Part shown: positions 6,998 to 16,163 of the stretch, piece after piece
Layout: each line of letters begins with the position of its first letter
How positions within the stretch are numbered: position 1 is the first letter of the stretch
Assembly: GCA_964630265.1 (NCBI GenBank)
Contig: CAZVRW010000019.1
Location: 1 to 55,924, forward strand
DNA from: CAZBWP01 sp964630265
GTDB lineage: Bacteria > Pseudomonadota > Alphaproteobacteria > Rhodospirillales > Defluviicoccaceae
DNA length: 55,924 nucleotides
Direction: 5' to 3'
The notes under the pieces: model-generated
What the model saw: only the letters and a program-made list of their open reading frames with translations
Database searches by the model: none
Told to the model about the DNA's origin: nothing
Program-made: the position numbers and the translations under genes

Positions 6998-9900
6998 TCA
7001 TTCGCCGGAAGCCCGGCTCGCCGCGGCTTGGCGGAGCGCCGCTGCCGGGTCCTCGATCAACGCCGCGAAATGCGCCCGCGTGCGCGCCGCCGTCTCCCGC
7101 ATCCGCGCGGCGAGATCGTCGAACGATAGGCCAAGCAGGCCGCCGAGCGCCTGGCGCAAGGTCGGCGGTGCGTCCTCGGCGCCCTCCGCGGCGATCGGGC
7201 CGTCCCAGGTGAGGCGGATTCGGCTCTGCACCGCCTGCCAGAGGCCGAGAGCGGTGAGGAGATCGTCTGCGGTATCACGATCGATCAGCCCGGCGTCGCG
7301 GATCGCCGCGAGCGCGTCGGCCGTGGTCGGCGACAGCACCGCCGGGCACGCGGCGGCGTGACGCAGTTGCAGGTATTGGGTGATGAACTCGATGTCGACC
7401 AGCCCGCCGCGCGTGTGCTTCACCTCCCACAGCGACGCGGTCTGGTGTTCCGCGGCCATGCGGGAGCGCATGTCGGCGACGTCGAGCAGCAAGGCATCAA
7501 TGTCGCGGGGCGCGGTGAGGACTTCGCGGATGACGCCCTCGATGGCGGTCGTCAGCTGCGGCGAGCCGGCGACGACGCGGGACCGCGTCATTGCCATCCG
7601 TTCCCAGGTCCAGGCCTCACCCCGCTGATACCGCTCGAAGGACGCGAAGCTGACGGCGATCGGGCCGGCCTTGCCCGAGGGGCGGAGGCGCATGTCGACC
7701 TCGTAGAGGATGCCCTCGCTGGTCGGCGCGGTGAGAGCATTGATGAGCCGCTGGCTCAGCCGGGCGAAATACTGGCTCGACGGCAGCGGTGCCTCGCCGT
7801 CCGACGGCGCGCCATCGGGGGCGCCGCCGTAGACGAAGATCAGGTCGAGATCGGAGGTCGCGGTCATCTCCCGTCCGCCGAGTTTGCCGAGCGCGACGAT
7901 CGCCATATCGGCGTCGGGGACCCGGCCGTGCCGTTCGGCGAAGTCGGCGCCGATGCGCGGCGTCATGACCCGGAGCACGGCGTCGGCGACGTTGCTGTAG
8001 GCACGACCGCCCGCCGGGGTGTCAAGGGCGCCACGCAGCAGTTGCACACCCACCTGGAACTTGCGGTCGTTCGCCCAGCGGCGGCTCAGGTCGAGCACGT
8101 CCTGCAGGTCAGAAGCCTTGGACAGGGTCCGATCGAGCTCGCGGCAGAGGGCATCGAGCGACGGCGGCGGATCGAAAAAGTCGGCGGTCAGCACGCTCTC
8201 CAGATCCGACGGCCGGCTGGCCAAGTGGCGGGCGAGGCGCGGTGCGCCGCCCATGATCTCGACCAGCAGTCCTAGCACCTGCGGGTTGGCCTGAAACATC
8301 GAGAATAGTTGGACGCCGGCGGGCAGCCCCGCGAGAAAGCGGTCGAACGCCTGAAACATCGCGTCCGGGTCGGGCGACGACGCCAGCTGTTCGAGCAGAT
8401 ACGGCATCAGCTCGGTTAGGATTTCGCGCGTCCTGCCGCTGCGGGTTGCCCGATAGCGACCGTGGTGCCAGGCGCGCACCGCCATGTCGACGCTTTGCGG
8501 CGCGCGAAACCCGAGCGCGCTGAGCGTCTTGAAGGTTTCCGGGTCCGGATCGGCGCCGGTGAACACGAGGTTGCCACCGGGCAGGTTGGGCAGGCTCAGC
8601 GCCGGTGCGTCCTCGAACAGGTGCGCATAGTGCGTCTCCACGGTGCGCAGCCGATCGATGAGCTCGGCCTCGAAGCGCTCGCGGTCCGGGTAGCCGAGAA
8701 ACGCGGCCAGCGCCGTCAGCGCCGCGGGCTGCTCCGGCAGCGTATGCGTCTGCTCGTCATCGATCATCTGCAGTCGGTGCTCGACGCGCCGCAGGAAGCC
8801 ATAGGCCTCGGTCAATTCGTCCGCCACCTCGGGCGCGATCTGGCCGTGGTCGGCGAGGGCGCGCAGGGCATCGACCGTCCGCGTCGCGCGCAACTCGGCG
8901 ATCTTGCCGCCCCAGATGAGCTGCTGCGTCTGAGCGAAGAACTCGATCTCGCGAATGCCGCCGCGGCCGAGCTTGATGTTGTGGCCGGCCATCGCGATCG
9001 CCTTGCCGCCGTGGTGGGCGTTGATCTGCCGCTTGATCGAGTGCACGTCGCGGATCGCCGCGAAGTCCAGATTGCGGCGCCAGACGAAGGGCCGGAGGTC
9101 CCGCAGGAACTGCTCACCGGCCGCCATGTCGCCGGCGACGGGGCGGGCCTTGATCATGGCCGCGCGCTCCCAGTTCTGGCCGAGTGTCTCATAATACGCT
9201 TCGGCGGCCAGCACCGACACCGCCACCGGCGTTGCCGATGGATCGGGGCGCAGCCTAAGGTCGGTGCGAAAGACGTAGCCGTCGGCGGTGCGGGCATCGA
9301 TGATGCCGACGAGCTGGCGGGTCAGCCGCACGAACGCGGTTTGCAGCCGGTCGGGGGCGTCGGTGCGCACGCGCTCGGAGTCGTAAAAGACGATGAGATC
9401 GATGTCGCTGGAATAATTCAGCTCGCGGGCGCCGAGCTTGCCCATGCCGATGACGATGTAGCCGGATCCCGTCTCCGGCGAGTCCGGGTCGGGGAGGGTG
9501 ACGACACCGCGCCGCGACGCTTCGCCGAGCAGATAGGCGACGCCGCAGCCGACCGCCGCCTCGGCGAAATCGCTGAGCGCCGCGGTCACCGCGTCCAGGG
9601 ACCAGACGCCGGCAATGTCGGCCAGGGCCACGGTGAGGGCGAGCCGCCGCTTGGCGGCGCGCAGGGCCCGCGCCGGATCGCTGCCGTCGATCGCCGCCGC
9701 CCGTGCCGTGGCAACCTCGGCCAGCACCGTGTCGCGCGCCACATCCGGGCCGGTCAACAACAGGTGGGCGGCGAACGCCGGGTCGCGCTGCACCAGGCGG
9801 CTGAGAAACGGGCTGTTGCCGAAAACGGCGAGCAGAACTTGCCGCGTCGCCGGTGTTTCAAGCACCGTGGCGACCGCATCCCGGGCCTGCGAATCGGCAA

Positions 9901-10003
9901 GCTCTCGTAGAGATTTTCGCAAGTCTTCCAGGGTAGCCTGCGCGCGTTCCGCGTCTGCCGGAGCTGGAACACCCTGCGGATCGTGGCCAAAGCCCACTTT
10001 CAT
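6998..10003 (-). CDS. glnE: Bifunctional glutamine synthetase adenylyltransferase/deadenylase
   Basis: 1001 residues, near the usual size of alphaproteobacterial GlnE. Two nucleotidyltransferase domains are clear, each with its acidic metal-binding motif: GKLGARELNYSSDIDLIVFY in the N-terminal half (deadenylylation) and ALGKLGGREMTATSDLDLIF in the C-terminal half (adenylylation), each followed by a helical GlnD-like domain. The enzyme adds AMP to, or removes it from, glutamine synthetase in response to the PII protein and glutamine, adjusting nitrogen assimilation. The frame extends to 10159, into the start of the divergent AsmA-like gene, so MKVGFGHDPQG at 10003 is preferred although its Shine-Dalgarno is weak. 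Confidence in function is very high. Confidence 0.97.
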   Translation of the reverse strand: MKVGFGHDPQGVPAPADAERAQATLEDLRKSLRELADSQARDAVATVLETPATRQVLLAVFGNSPFLSRLVQRDPAFAAHLLLTGPDVARDTVLAEVATARAAAIDGSDPARALRAAKRRLALTVALADIAGVWSLDAVTAALSDFAEAAVGCGVAYLLGEASRRGVVTLPDPDSPETGSGYIVIGMGKLGARELNYSSDIDLIVFYDSERVRTDAPDRLQTAFVRLTRQLVGIIDARTADGYVFRTDLRLRPDPSATPVAVSVLAAEAYYETLGQNWERAAMIKARPVAGDMAAGEQFLRDLRPFVWRRNLDFAAIRDVHSIKRQINAHHGGKAIAMAGHNIKLGRGGIREIEFFAQTQQLIWGGKIAELRATRTVDALRALADHGQIAPEVADELTEAYGFLRRVEHRLQMIDDEQTHTLPEQPAALTALAAFLGYPDRERFEAELIDRLRTVETHYAHLFEDAPALSLPNLPGGNLVFTGADPDPETFKTLSALGFRAPQSVDMAVRAWHHGRYRATRSGRTREILTELMPYLLEQLASSPDPDAMFQAFDRFLAGLPAGVQLFSMFQANPQVLGLLVEIMGGAPRLARHLASRPSDLESVLTADFFDPPPSLDALCRELDRTLSKASDLQDVLDLSRRWANDRKFQVGVQLLRGALDTPAGGRAYSNVADAVLRVMTPRIGADFAERHGRVPDADMAIVALGKLGGREMTATSDLDLIFVYGGAPDGAPSDGEAPLPSSQYFARLSQRLINALTAPTSEGILYEVDMRLRPSGKAGPIAVSFASFERYQRGEAWTWERMAMTRSRVVAGSPQLTTAIEGVIREVLTAPRDIDALLLDVADMRSRMAAEHQTASLWEVKHTRGGLVDIEFITQYLQLRHAAACPAVLSPTTADALAAIRDAGLIDRDTADDLLTALGLWQAVQSRIRLTWDGPIAAEGAEDAPPTLRQALGGLLGLSFDDLAARMRETAARTRAHFAALIEDPAAALRQAAASRASGE

Positions 10004-10113
10004 CGTGAGTTTCCACACCGTTTCCCGCAGACTGGCGGCGTGTCGTGGGAAGGTCAAGGCATCGTGGCGCCGACCGGGTTGGCAAAGCAGCTCATCGTGA
10101 TCGGAGAAGCGGT

Positions 10114-13100
10114 GTGATCCGTCGAACGCTGCGCCGGTGTCTCGGCGGCGTCGCCACACTCATTGCTGTTGTGATCATTCTCGGGAGCGTCGCCGCGTGG
10201 CGGATCTCGGCGGGGCCGGTGCCCGCCGCCGCGCTGACGCCGCTGATCGAAGAGGCGCTTGGCGACCTGCATGCCGGCACCGAGGTCCACATCGGCGCCA
10301 CCTGGATCGAATGGGCCGGCTGGTCGCGCGTCGTCGGCGTCCGACTGGATGATGCGCGACTGCTCGACGCCGACGGCAGCGAGGTCGCCAGGGTGCCCCG
10401 CCTGGACGTCGAACTCAGTGCCGCGGCACTGCTGCAGGGCGACATCGCGCTCGCCGGCGTCACCGTGCATCGGCCGAGCCTGTTCGTGCAGCGGGATGAC
10501 GCAGGCGTGACGTTCGACATCCTGGTTGGCCGGGGCCCGGATGGCGACGGCCGCGACAGGGACAGCGGGGCCGCGGTCGCGTTCGCGGCGATGGAACGGC
10601 TGCTGGCGCCTCCCGATCCCGCCGCTCCGGGGGGACGACTGCAACGATTCGATTTGGTCGACGCGACGCTGGTGATCGAGGATGCCCGGCGGCAGCGCCG
10701 CTGGACGGTACCCGCGAGCGCGGCACGGCTCTGGCGCGTCGACGGCGGTGTCCGCGGCGAGTTGTCCGTCGAGATCATCACCACCGACGACCGCGCCGAC
10801 GTCACCGTCTTCGGCGGCTACCGCCGTGAGGAGGGCACCTGGGAACTCGCCGTCGCGTTCGGCGACGTGCGACCAGGATCGTTCGCCACGTTGGCGCCGG
10901 CGCTCGCATTGCTCGACGCGGCCGACGTGCCGATGCACGGCACCGTGACCTTGTCGGGCGCGGCGGCGGGGGAGATCACGGCGGTTGGTTTCGACGTGTC
11001 GGCGGGCGCCGGCACGGCGATGCTGCCGCCGGCGCTGGCCGCGGCGCTCGGTGTTGCGGCCGCGCTCCAGCCGGTCGCCGTGGAATCCCTGGCGCTGCAG
11101 GGCCGCTGGATCGGCGCCGACGAACGGCTCGAACTCTCCTCCTTCACGGCAGTGGTTGCCGGAGAGGCTGCCGCGGCTGCCGGGGGGTGGCCATTCGTGC
11201 ATGCGCCGATCCGTCGCATCGACGGTCGCGGCCGCTATCTGGCTCGGCCGGCGCGGTTCGAGTGGGAGGACGTCCGCATCGAAATGGCCGCGGACGCGGT
11301 GGTCGGCCTCGACGCAGGCCCGGGTGCCGGTCTGCCGCTGCGATCGGTCGATTTCTCCGGCGCCTGGAGCGTCGACACCCAGCGGATCGAGATCGCCTCG
11401 CTCGTCGCCGATCTGAGTGGGCCGATCCTCACCGCCGCTGCCACGGTCGCCGGCCCGGCCGAGGCGCGCACCGTCACCGCATCGCTCTCCATGGCCGACG
11501 TCAGGCTCGACGACATCGCCTCCCTTTGGCCGGAAGGGGTCCTCGTCAACGCGCGCGACTGGGTGACCGGACATCTTTCGGACGGCACCGTGCCGGCCGC
11601 CGCGGCGGATGTCGCCGTCACCGTCACTCCGGACGGCGTCGTTCTCGACGCGCTCTCCGGCTCGGTGACGTTCAACGACGTCACCATCGATTACCTGACG
11701 CCGCTGCCGCCGGTGCGGGGTGCGGCGGCCACCGCCACGCTGGAGCGGAACGTTGTCACCTTCGACATCACTGCGGGCACCGCCGCCGGCGTCAGCATCG
11801 ACCGCGCCACGGTGACCCTGGCCGAACTCGGCTCGGCAGTCCCCAACGCCCGGATCGACGTCACCGCCCGCGGTCCGGTGCGGCGGGTCTTCGAGATCAT
11901 CGACAGCCCGCCGATGGAATACGCGCGGACGGTGGGCATCGATCCGGCGGGGACGGCGGGCGACGCCGAGGTCCGACTGTCGGTGAGCCTGCCCCTCGTC
12001 AAGGATCTGCCGATCGACCGGGTCAGCGTCTACGCCGAGGCCAGGCTTTCGGCTGTTCGGCTGGCGAACGTGGTGCTCGGCCGCGACATCCACGCCGACC
12101 GCCTCGCCCTGAAGATCGACAACGATGGCCTGGAACTCGCCGGAACGGCGTCGCTGGCAGGGATCGAGGGTACCATCCTGGCGCGTGAGAGTTTCGCCGC
12201 GGCGACACCGGTCCGCCGCCAGATCCACATCGCCGTGCCGGCCGCCGATCTGGCGGCGGTCCAGCGGCTGTTCCTGACCGAGGCGCGGCTTCCCGAAGAC
12301 GTGCTCAACGGCAACGTTCGCGCCGACATCCACATCGCGCAGCGGGCCGATGCAACGGCGCGGATCGATGCCGACCTGGACTTCGTCGACGCCACCGCCA
12401 ACGTCCCCTACTTCGGCTGGAGCAAGGCTTTGGGGGCGCCGGCGCGGGCTCGGATCGCGGCCGCGTTTACCGGCGATACGCTGACGTCGATCCCGGACTT
12501 CGGCGTAGACGCGGACGGCCTACACCTCAAGGGCTCCGCGTCCTTTGATGCGGACGAGCGGATCCAGCGGATCGACCTCGCCCGCGTGGTCACCGGTCGC
12601 ACCGACGCCAGCGGTACGTTTGCGCTGACCGACGACGGCGCCTGGCGGGTCGACATCCGCGGCCGCAGTATCGACATCGAGCCATTGCTCGCCGACCTGA
12701 ACGCCGAGACCCTGGCCGACCTGGGCAGCGGCGCCGCCGCCGGCGTCACGGTGACCACCGACGTCGATACGGTCTGGCTGGATCGGCACCGACACCTCGG
12801 CAGCCTGCGGGGCCAAGTCGTCCACGCGGGCGGCCTGCTGCGGTCGGCCGCCATGGAGGCCCGCATGGAGGGCGAGCATGGCATCGCGGTACGCCTCTGG
12901 TCGGACGGGACCGGGAAGCGCGGGCTCAGCGCGCGAGCGGACGATGCGGGGGCGACGCTTCGCACCCTCGGCCTGTTCGACAGCATGACCGGGGGCGCGC
13001 TGACCATCGACGGCACGTTTGACGACAACCGGCCGAGCCGGCCGTTGTCCGGTCAGTTGTTCGTCCGCGATTACCACGTCCGCAACGCCCCGGCCCTGGC

Positions 13101-13572
13101 GCAGTTCCTCGGCATGCTGGCACTCACGGAGATCCGCAACACGCTGAGCGGCGAGGGCTTGTCGTTCCGCGTCCTCGACGTGCCGTTCACCGTTGCCGAC
13201 GGGCTGATCTCGATCCGCGACGCCCGCGCTTCGGGCTTGGCGCTCGGGTTCACCGGTGGCGGCACCGTCGACCTGCAGCGCCAGACCCTCGACCTGCGCG
13301 GCACCGTGGTCCCGGTCTATGCCCTGAACAGCGCCCTCGGCCGCCTGCCGGTGGTCGGTTACCTGTTCCGCGGCGACCAGAAGGGCGGTGGCGTGTTCGC
13401 CGCGACCTACGTGTTGGCCGGCCCGTTCGACGATGTCGGCGTCATGGTCAATCCGTTGGCGGCGCTGACGCCCGGTTTCCTTCGGCACGTTTTCGATGTG
13501 TTCGAGCCGCCGATGGAGATGCGGCCGCGCGACGAACTGGAACTGCCGACCGCCGCCGGCGCCGACCACTGA
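10114..13572 (+). CDS. AsmA/YhdP-like large envelope protein
   Basis: 1152 residues. One N-terminal membrane anchor (about residues 8-28) is followed by a very long beta-rich periplasmic region. The C-terminus carries AsmA-like motifs: FTGGGTVDLQRQTLDLRGTV and the end PVVGYLFRGDQKGGGVFAATY. This architecture (DUF3971/AsmA_2) belongs to the bridge-like TamB/YhdP/AsmA proteins, which are thought to carry phospholipid between inner and outer membranes; activity for this member is inferred. GTG at 10114 is chosen because GGAGAA lies about 7 nt before it and it gives the conventional basic start MIRRTLRR. The longer frame would run through the glnE promoter region. It is divergent from glnE. Confidence 0.88.
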   Translation: MIRRTLRRCLGGVATLIAVVIILGSVAAWRISAGPVPAAALTPLIEEALGDLHAGTEVHIGATWIEWAGWSRVVGVRLDDARLLDADGSEVARVPRLDVELSAAALLQGDIALAGVTVHRPSLFVQRDDAGVTFDILVGRGPDGDGRDRDSGAAVAFAAMERLLAPPDPAAPGGRLQRFDLVDATLVIEDARRQRRWTVPASAARLWRVDGGVRGELSVEIITTDDRADVTVFGGYRREEGTWELAVAFGDVRPGSFATLAPALALLDAADVPMHGTVTLSGAAAGEITAVGFDVSAGAGTAMLPPALAAALGVAAALQPVAVESLALQGRWIGADERLELSSFTAVVAGEAAAAAGGWPFVHAPIRRIDGRGRYLARPARFEWEDVRIEMAADAVVGLDAGPGAGLPLRSVDFSGAWSVDTQRIEIASLVADLSGPILTAAATVAGPAEARTVTASLSMADVRLDDIASLWPEGVLVNARDWVTGHLSDGTVPAAAADVAVTVTPDGVVLDALSGSVTFNDVTIDYLTPLPPVRGAAATATLERNVVTFDITAGTAAGVSIDRATVTLAELGSAVPNARIDVTARGPVRRVFEIIDSPPMEYARTVGIDPAGTAGDAEVRLSVSLPLVKDLPIDRVSVYAEARLSAVRLANVVLGRDIHADRLALKIDNDGLELAGTASLAGIEGTILARESFAAATPVRRQIHIAVPAADLAAVQRLFLTEARLPEDVLNGNVRADIHIAQRADATARIDADLDFVDATANVPYFGWSKALGAPARARIAAAFTGDTLTSIPDFGVDADGLHLKGSASFDADERIQRIDLARVVTGRTDASGTFALTDDGAWRVDIRGRSIDIEPLLADLNAETLADLGSGAAAGVTVTTDVDTVWLDRHRHLGSLRGQVVHAGGLLRSAAMEARMEGEHGIAVRLWSDGTGKRGLSARADDAGATLRTLGLFDSMTGGALTIDGTFDDNRPSRPLSGQLFVRDYHVRNAPALAQFLGMLALTEIRNTLSGEGLSFRVLDVPFTVADGLISIRDARASGLALGFTGGGTVDLQRQTLDLRGTVVPVYALNSALGRLPVVGYLFRGDQKGGGVFAATYVLAGPFDDVGVMVNPLAALTPGFLRHVFDVFEPPMEMRPRDELELPTAAGADH

Positions 13573-13781
13573 GCGCCGCGCCAGCCTCCGGCAGCCTGGC
13601 GCCAACACCGGCCGGCTGGCGCAAGCACCTGAAATAGCAACCACCCGCAATAAAAGCGTCATTTGCCCCCTCAGAACGGCTGGACTATGCCATCCTCCGG
13701 TCGTTCGCGCAGCGGCGCGCCGACGTCATCGGGCGTCATCCGCTTGCGTCTTGCGCCTCGCAGAACATCGAGGAGGCTCTG

Positions 13782-15044
13782 ATGACACTGAAGACACAAG
13801 GGTTTGCTGCCGTGGTCGCTCTGGCCGCTCTCGCGATCGGCCCCGGCGATCTGCTCGCCGGCTCCCATATGGGTGGCGATGAACACGGTGGCGCGCAACT
13901 GGGGCCGCGTCCGTTGTTCCTGGTCGACGGCTTGGCCGACGGTGCGCTGAAGGACAAGCTTGAGAGTTGCGCCGGCGGCCCCTTCAAGAAAAGCGACTTC
14001 TCCATCGGTCATCGCGGCGCCCCGTTGCAGTTTCCCGAGCACACCCGCGAATCCTACTTGGCGGCGGCACGCATGGGGGCCGGCATCCTCGAGTGCGACG
14101 TCACCTTCACCAAGGACCGCGCGCTGGTCTGCCGGCATTCGCAGTGCGACCTGCACACCACCACCAACATCCTGGCGATTCCCGAATTGGCGGCCAAGTG
14201 CAGCGAGCCGTTCACCCCGGCGGCCGACGGCAAGCCGGCATCGGCGAAGTGCTGTACCAGCGACATCACGCTGTCGGAGTTCAAGACGCTGCGCGGCAAG
14301 ATGGACGCGGCGGACACCACGGCGGCGACGGTCGAGGCCTATCTGGGCGGAACGGCCAACTGGCGCACCGATCTGTATGCGGCCGACCGCGCCACGCTGG
14401 TGACCCACGCCGAGAGCGTCGCGCTGTTCAAGAGCCTGGGCGCCAAGTTCACGCCGGAGCTCAAGTCGGCGGACGTCGCCATGCCGTATGAGGGCGACTA
14501 CTCACAAGAGGACTACGCGCAACAGTTGATCGACGAATACAAGGCGGCCGGCATCGAGCCGACCGACGTCTATGTCCAGTCGTTCAACCTCGACGACGTG
14601 CTGTATTGGATCAAGGCCGAGCCGGCGTTCGGCGACCAAGCGGTCTTTCTGGACGGCCGCTATGACGACGAGACCTTCGACGTTGCCGATCCGGCGACCT
14701 GGACGCCTAGCATGCAGGAATTGGCCGACCAGGGGGTGAAGATCATCGCCCCGCCCATGTGGATGCTGGTCACGCTCGACGCCGACGGCAGGATCGTCCC
14801 GTCGGTCTATGCCGAGCAGGCGAAGGCCGCGGGCCTGAAGATCATCACCTGGACGATCGAGCGCTCGGGCCCGCTGCACGACGGCGGCGGCTGGTACTAT
14901 CAGACCATCAAGGACGCCATCAAACAGGACAGCGACATGTTGAGGCTCCTGGACGTGTTGGCGCAAGAGGTCGGCGTCATCGGCATCTTCTCCGATTGGC
15001 CGGCGACGACCACCTACTACGCCAACTGCATGGGCCGGGAATAG
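13782..15044 (+). CDS. Secreted glycerophosphodiester phosphodiesterase
   Basis: 420 residues. A signal peptide (about 1-27) precedes a GDPD TIM-barrel with IGHRGAPLQFPEHTRESYLA (catalytic His-Arg) and GILECDVTFTKDRALVCRHS (metal-binding Glu/Asp and the second catalytic His). Such enzymes hydrolyse glycerophosphodiesters to glycerol-3-phosphate and an alcohol, here in the periplasm or outside the cell. A Cys-rich insertion follows the second motif (Cys pairs around CSEPF and KCCTSD), which could form disulfides after export. The start is well supported by GAGGAGG about 5 nt before the ATG. It is monocistronic; a hairpin at 15067-15088 lies downstream. Confidence 0.9.
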   Translation: MTLKTQGFAAVVALAALAIGPGDLLAGSHMGGDEHGGAQLGPRPLFLVDGLADGALKDKLESCAGGPFKKSDFSIGHRGAPLQFPEHTRESYLAAARMGAGILECDVTFTKDRALVCRHSQCDLHTTTNILAIPELAAKCSEPFTPAADGKPASAKCCTSDITLSEFKTLRGKMDAADTTAATVEAYLGGTANWRTDLYAADRATLVTHAESVALFKSLGAKFTPELKSADVAMPYEGDYSQEDYAQQLIDEYKAAGIEPTDVYVQSFNLDDVLYWIKAEPAFGDQAVFLDGRYDDETFDVADPATWTPSMQELADQGVKIIAPPMWMLVTLDADGRIVPSVYAEQAKAAGLKIITWTIERSGPLHDGGGWYYQTIKDAIKQDSDMLRLLDVLAQEVGVIGIFSDWPATTTYYANCMGRE

Positions 15045-15066
15045 GGGGGCGGCAGGGAGCCGGCGC

Positions 15067-15088
15067 GTGGGCGTCGCCAGACGCCCGC
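15067..15088. terminator. Candidate hairpin between GDPD gene and tRNA-Arg
   Basis: GGGCGTC at 15069-15075 pairs with GACGCCC at 15080-15086 around a 4-nt loop, with two outer pairs possible. It lies between the convergent GDPD gene and tRNA. There is no clear U-tract on either strand, so its role as a terminator is uncertain. Confidence 0.35.
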
Positions 15089-15134
15089 GGCGGTCACGCC
15101 GCCAACCTGCGGTCAGCACCAGCCGCCCGTGGAC

Positions 15135-15211
15135 TGGTGCGCCCGGCGGGATTCGAACCCACGACCCCAGGATTAGGAATCCTGTGCTCTATCCGGCTGA
15201 GCTACGGGCGC
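15135..15211 (-). tRNA. tRNA-Arg (anticodon CCT)
   Basis: The complement folds into a complete cloverleaf of 77 nt. The acceptor arm GCGCCCG pairs with CGGGCGC. The D-arm includes TAGCTCAGCCGGATAGAGCA, the anticodon stem-loop is CAGGA-TTCCTAA-TCCTG with anticodon CCT, and the T-arm contains GTTCGAATCC. The 3' ACCA is encoded in the DNA. It reads the rare AGG codon. Confidence 0.97.
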
Positions 15212-15271
15212 GTCTTTAGAGGCCAGCTGGCCTTATAGCACGCGGCGGCCGTGGGCGGAACGGTGTGCCGG

Positions 15272-15793
15272 CTATTCCGCGTCGCCGGAGGCGGGGCCGA
15301 GGGGGACGGAATAGTAGAGGCTCACCGTCTCGGTGCCGGGATTCGTGTCGCCGATGCCCGCGTTGGAGTAGTGCGAGAGCGCGATGCCGAGGCGCGAGCG
15401 ATCATCGAAGCGATAGGCGATCTCCGCCTGCGAGCGAAACTCCAGAGGATAGCCGAGATCGAGATCGGAACTGCCCTGGACGTAATAGTTGGCGAGGACG
15501 CTGCCGGTCAGCACGAAGCGGCTGCCGAGGACAATGTCGGCGAGGATGCCGGCGCCAAGGAAGACGCTGCCGTCGCTGGTCGCGGCCACTGCGGCCATCG
15601 GCTTGAAGATCCAGAGTTTCAGGTTCGATCGGTATTCCAGGCGGAACTCGGCGGCGCGGTTGCGATCCTGGTCGACGCTGAAGACGCCGACGGCGGCCGA
15701 GAGGAGGGCCGGATCGTCCTCCGCGGCCACCGGCGCGGCGAGGAACAGCGACACCAGCGCCGCCGCCAAGGTCGTCCGCCCCTCTCTGATCAT
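15272..15793 (-). CDS. pagL: PagL-like lipid A 3-O-deacylase (acyloxyacyl hydrolase)
   Basis: 173 residues: a signal peptide (cleavage near PVAAED) followed by an amphipathic beta-barrel. The C-terminal motif LGIALSHYSNAGIGDTNPGT gives His141 and Ser143, with Glu155 12 residues after the Ser. The H-x-S-N arrangement and this spacing match the PagL catalytic triad. PagL removes the 3-O acyl chain of lipid A in the outer membrane, modifying the permeability and immune recognition of LPS. This fits the LPS genes elsewhere in the window. The downstream neighbour on the same strand is tRNA-Arg. Overall similarity was judged from motifs only. Confidence 0.82.
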   Translation of the reverse strand: MIREGRTTLAAALVSLFLAAPVAAEDDPALLSAAVGVFSVDQDRNRAAEFRLEYRSNLKLWIFKPMAAVAATSDGSVFLGAGILADIVLGSRFVLTGSVLANYYVQGSSDLDLGYPLEFRSQAEIAYRFDDRSRLGIALSHYSNAGIGDTNPGTETVSLYYSVPLGPASGDAE

Positions 15794-15893
15794 CGCCGAC
15801 CCTACCCCAATTGATCCTTGCCACTGTCACGACCGGGCGACGGAGCGCAACCCGTTCCGGCTCGCGGCAACGGGCGGGGCGTTGCCGCGGCCA

Positions 15894-16107
15894 TCACAAG
15901 CCGGTGATCTCGCGCAAATGCGCCCGCGCTTGCATCGCAATGGTGAGGAGATGCTCCCTTTTCCGGCCCTGTTCGGCCTCGACCACCAGCCAGCCGGTAT
16001 AGGCGGCATCGGCGAGGCTCTGCAGGATCACGGAAGTCGAGATCGCCGTCGCCCGGCACCGTGACCACGCCAACAACGATCGATTCGGTGGGTGGCGCGC
16101 AGCGCAC
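15894..16107 (-). pseudogene. Frameshifted 3' remnant of an inosose dehydratase (iolE)-like gene
   Basis: One minus-strand frame reads VVGVVTVPGDGDLDF (about 16080-16036); after a one-base shift near 16034 another reads VILQSLADAAYTGWLVVEAE and runs on to ...ARAHLREITGL before a stop at 15894. Joined, they resemble the C-terminal end of IolE/sugar-phosphate isomerase-epimerase proteins. Roughly the first 240 residues expected for the family are missing. It therefore looks like a decayed fragment; a sequencing error could explain the shift but not the missing 5' part. The intergenic stretch 15794-16163 holds nothing else recognisable. Confidence 0.7.
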
Positions 16108-16163
16108 GGCGGCGTCGTTGCGCCGCGAAGCGCAAGGCCCGGCCCGGAATTCGGCCGTTTGCC

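Noticed and set aside
10054..12333. 759-residue minus-strand open frame opposite the AsmA-like gene
   Set aside because: It is an antisense shadow; composition is low-complexity Arg/Gly/Asp and the plus strand has a clear gene with ribosome binding site.
15135..15211. tRNA-Arg as integration site of a mobile element
   Set aside because: No integrase, no duplicated tRNA 3' end and no change in base composition were seen around it.
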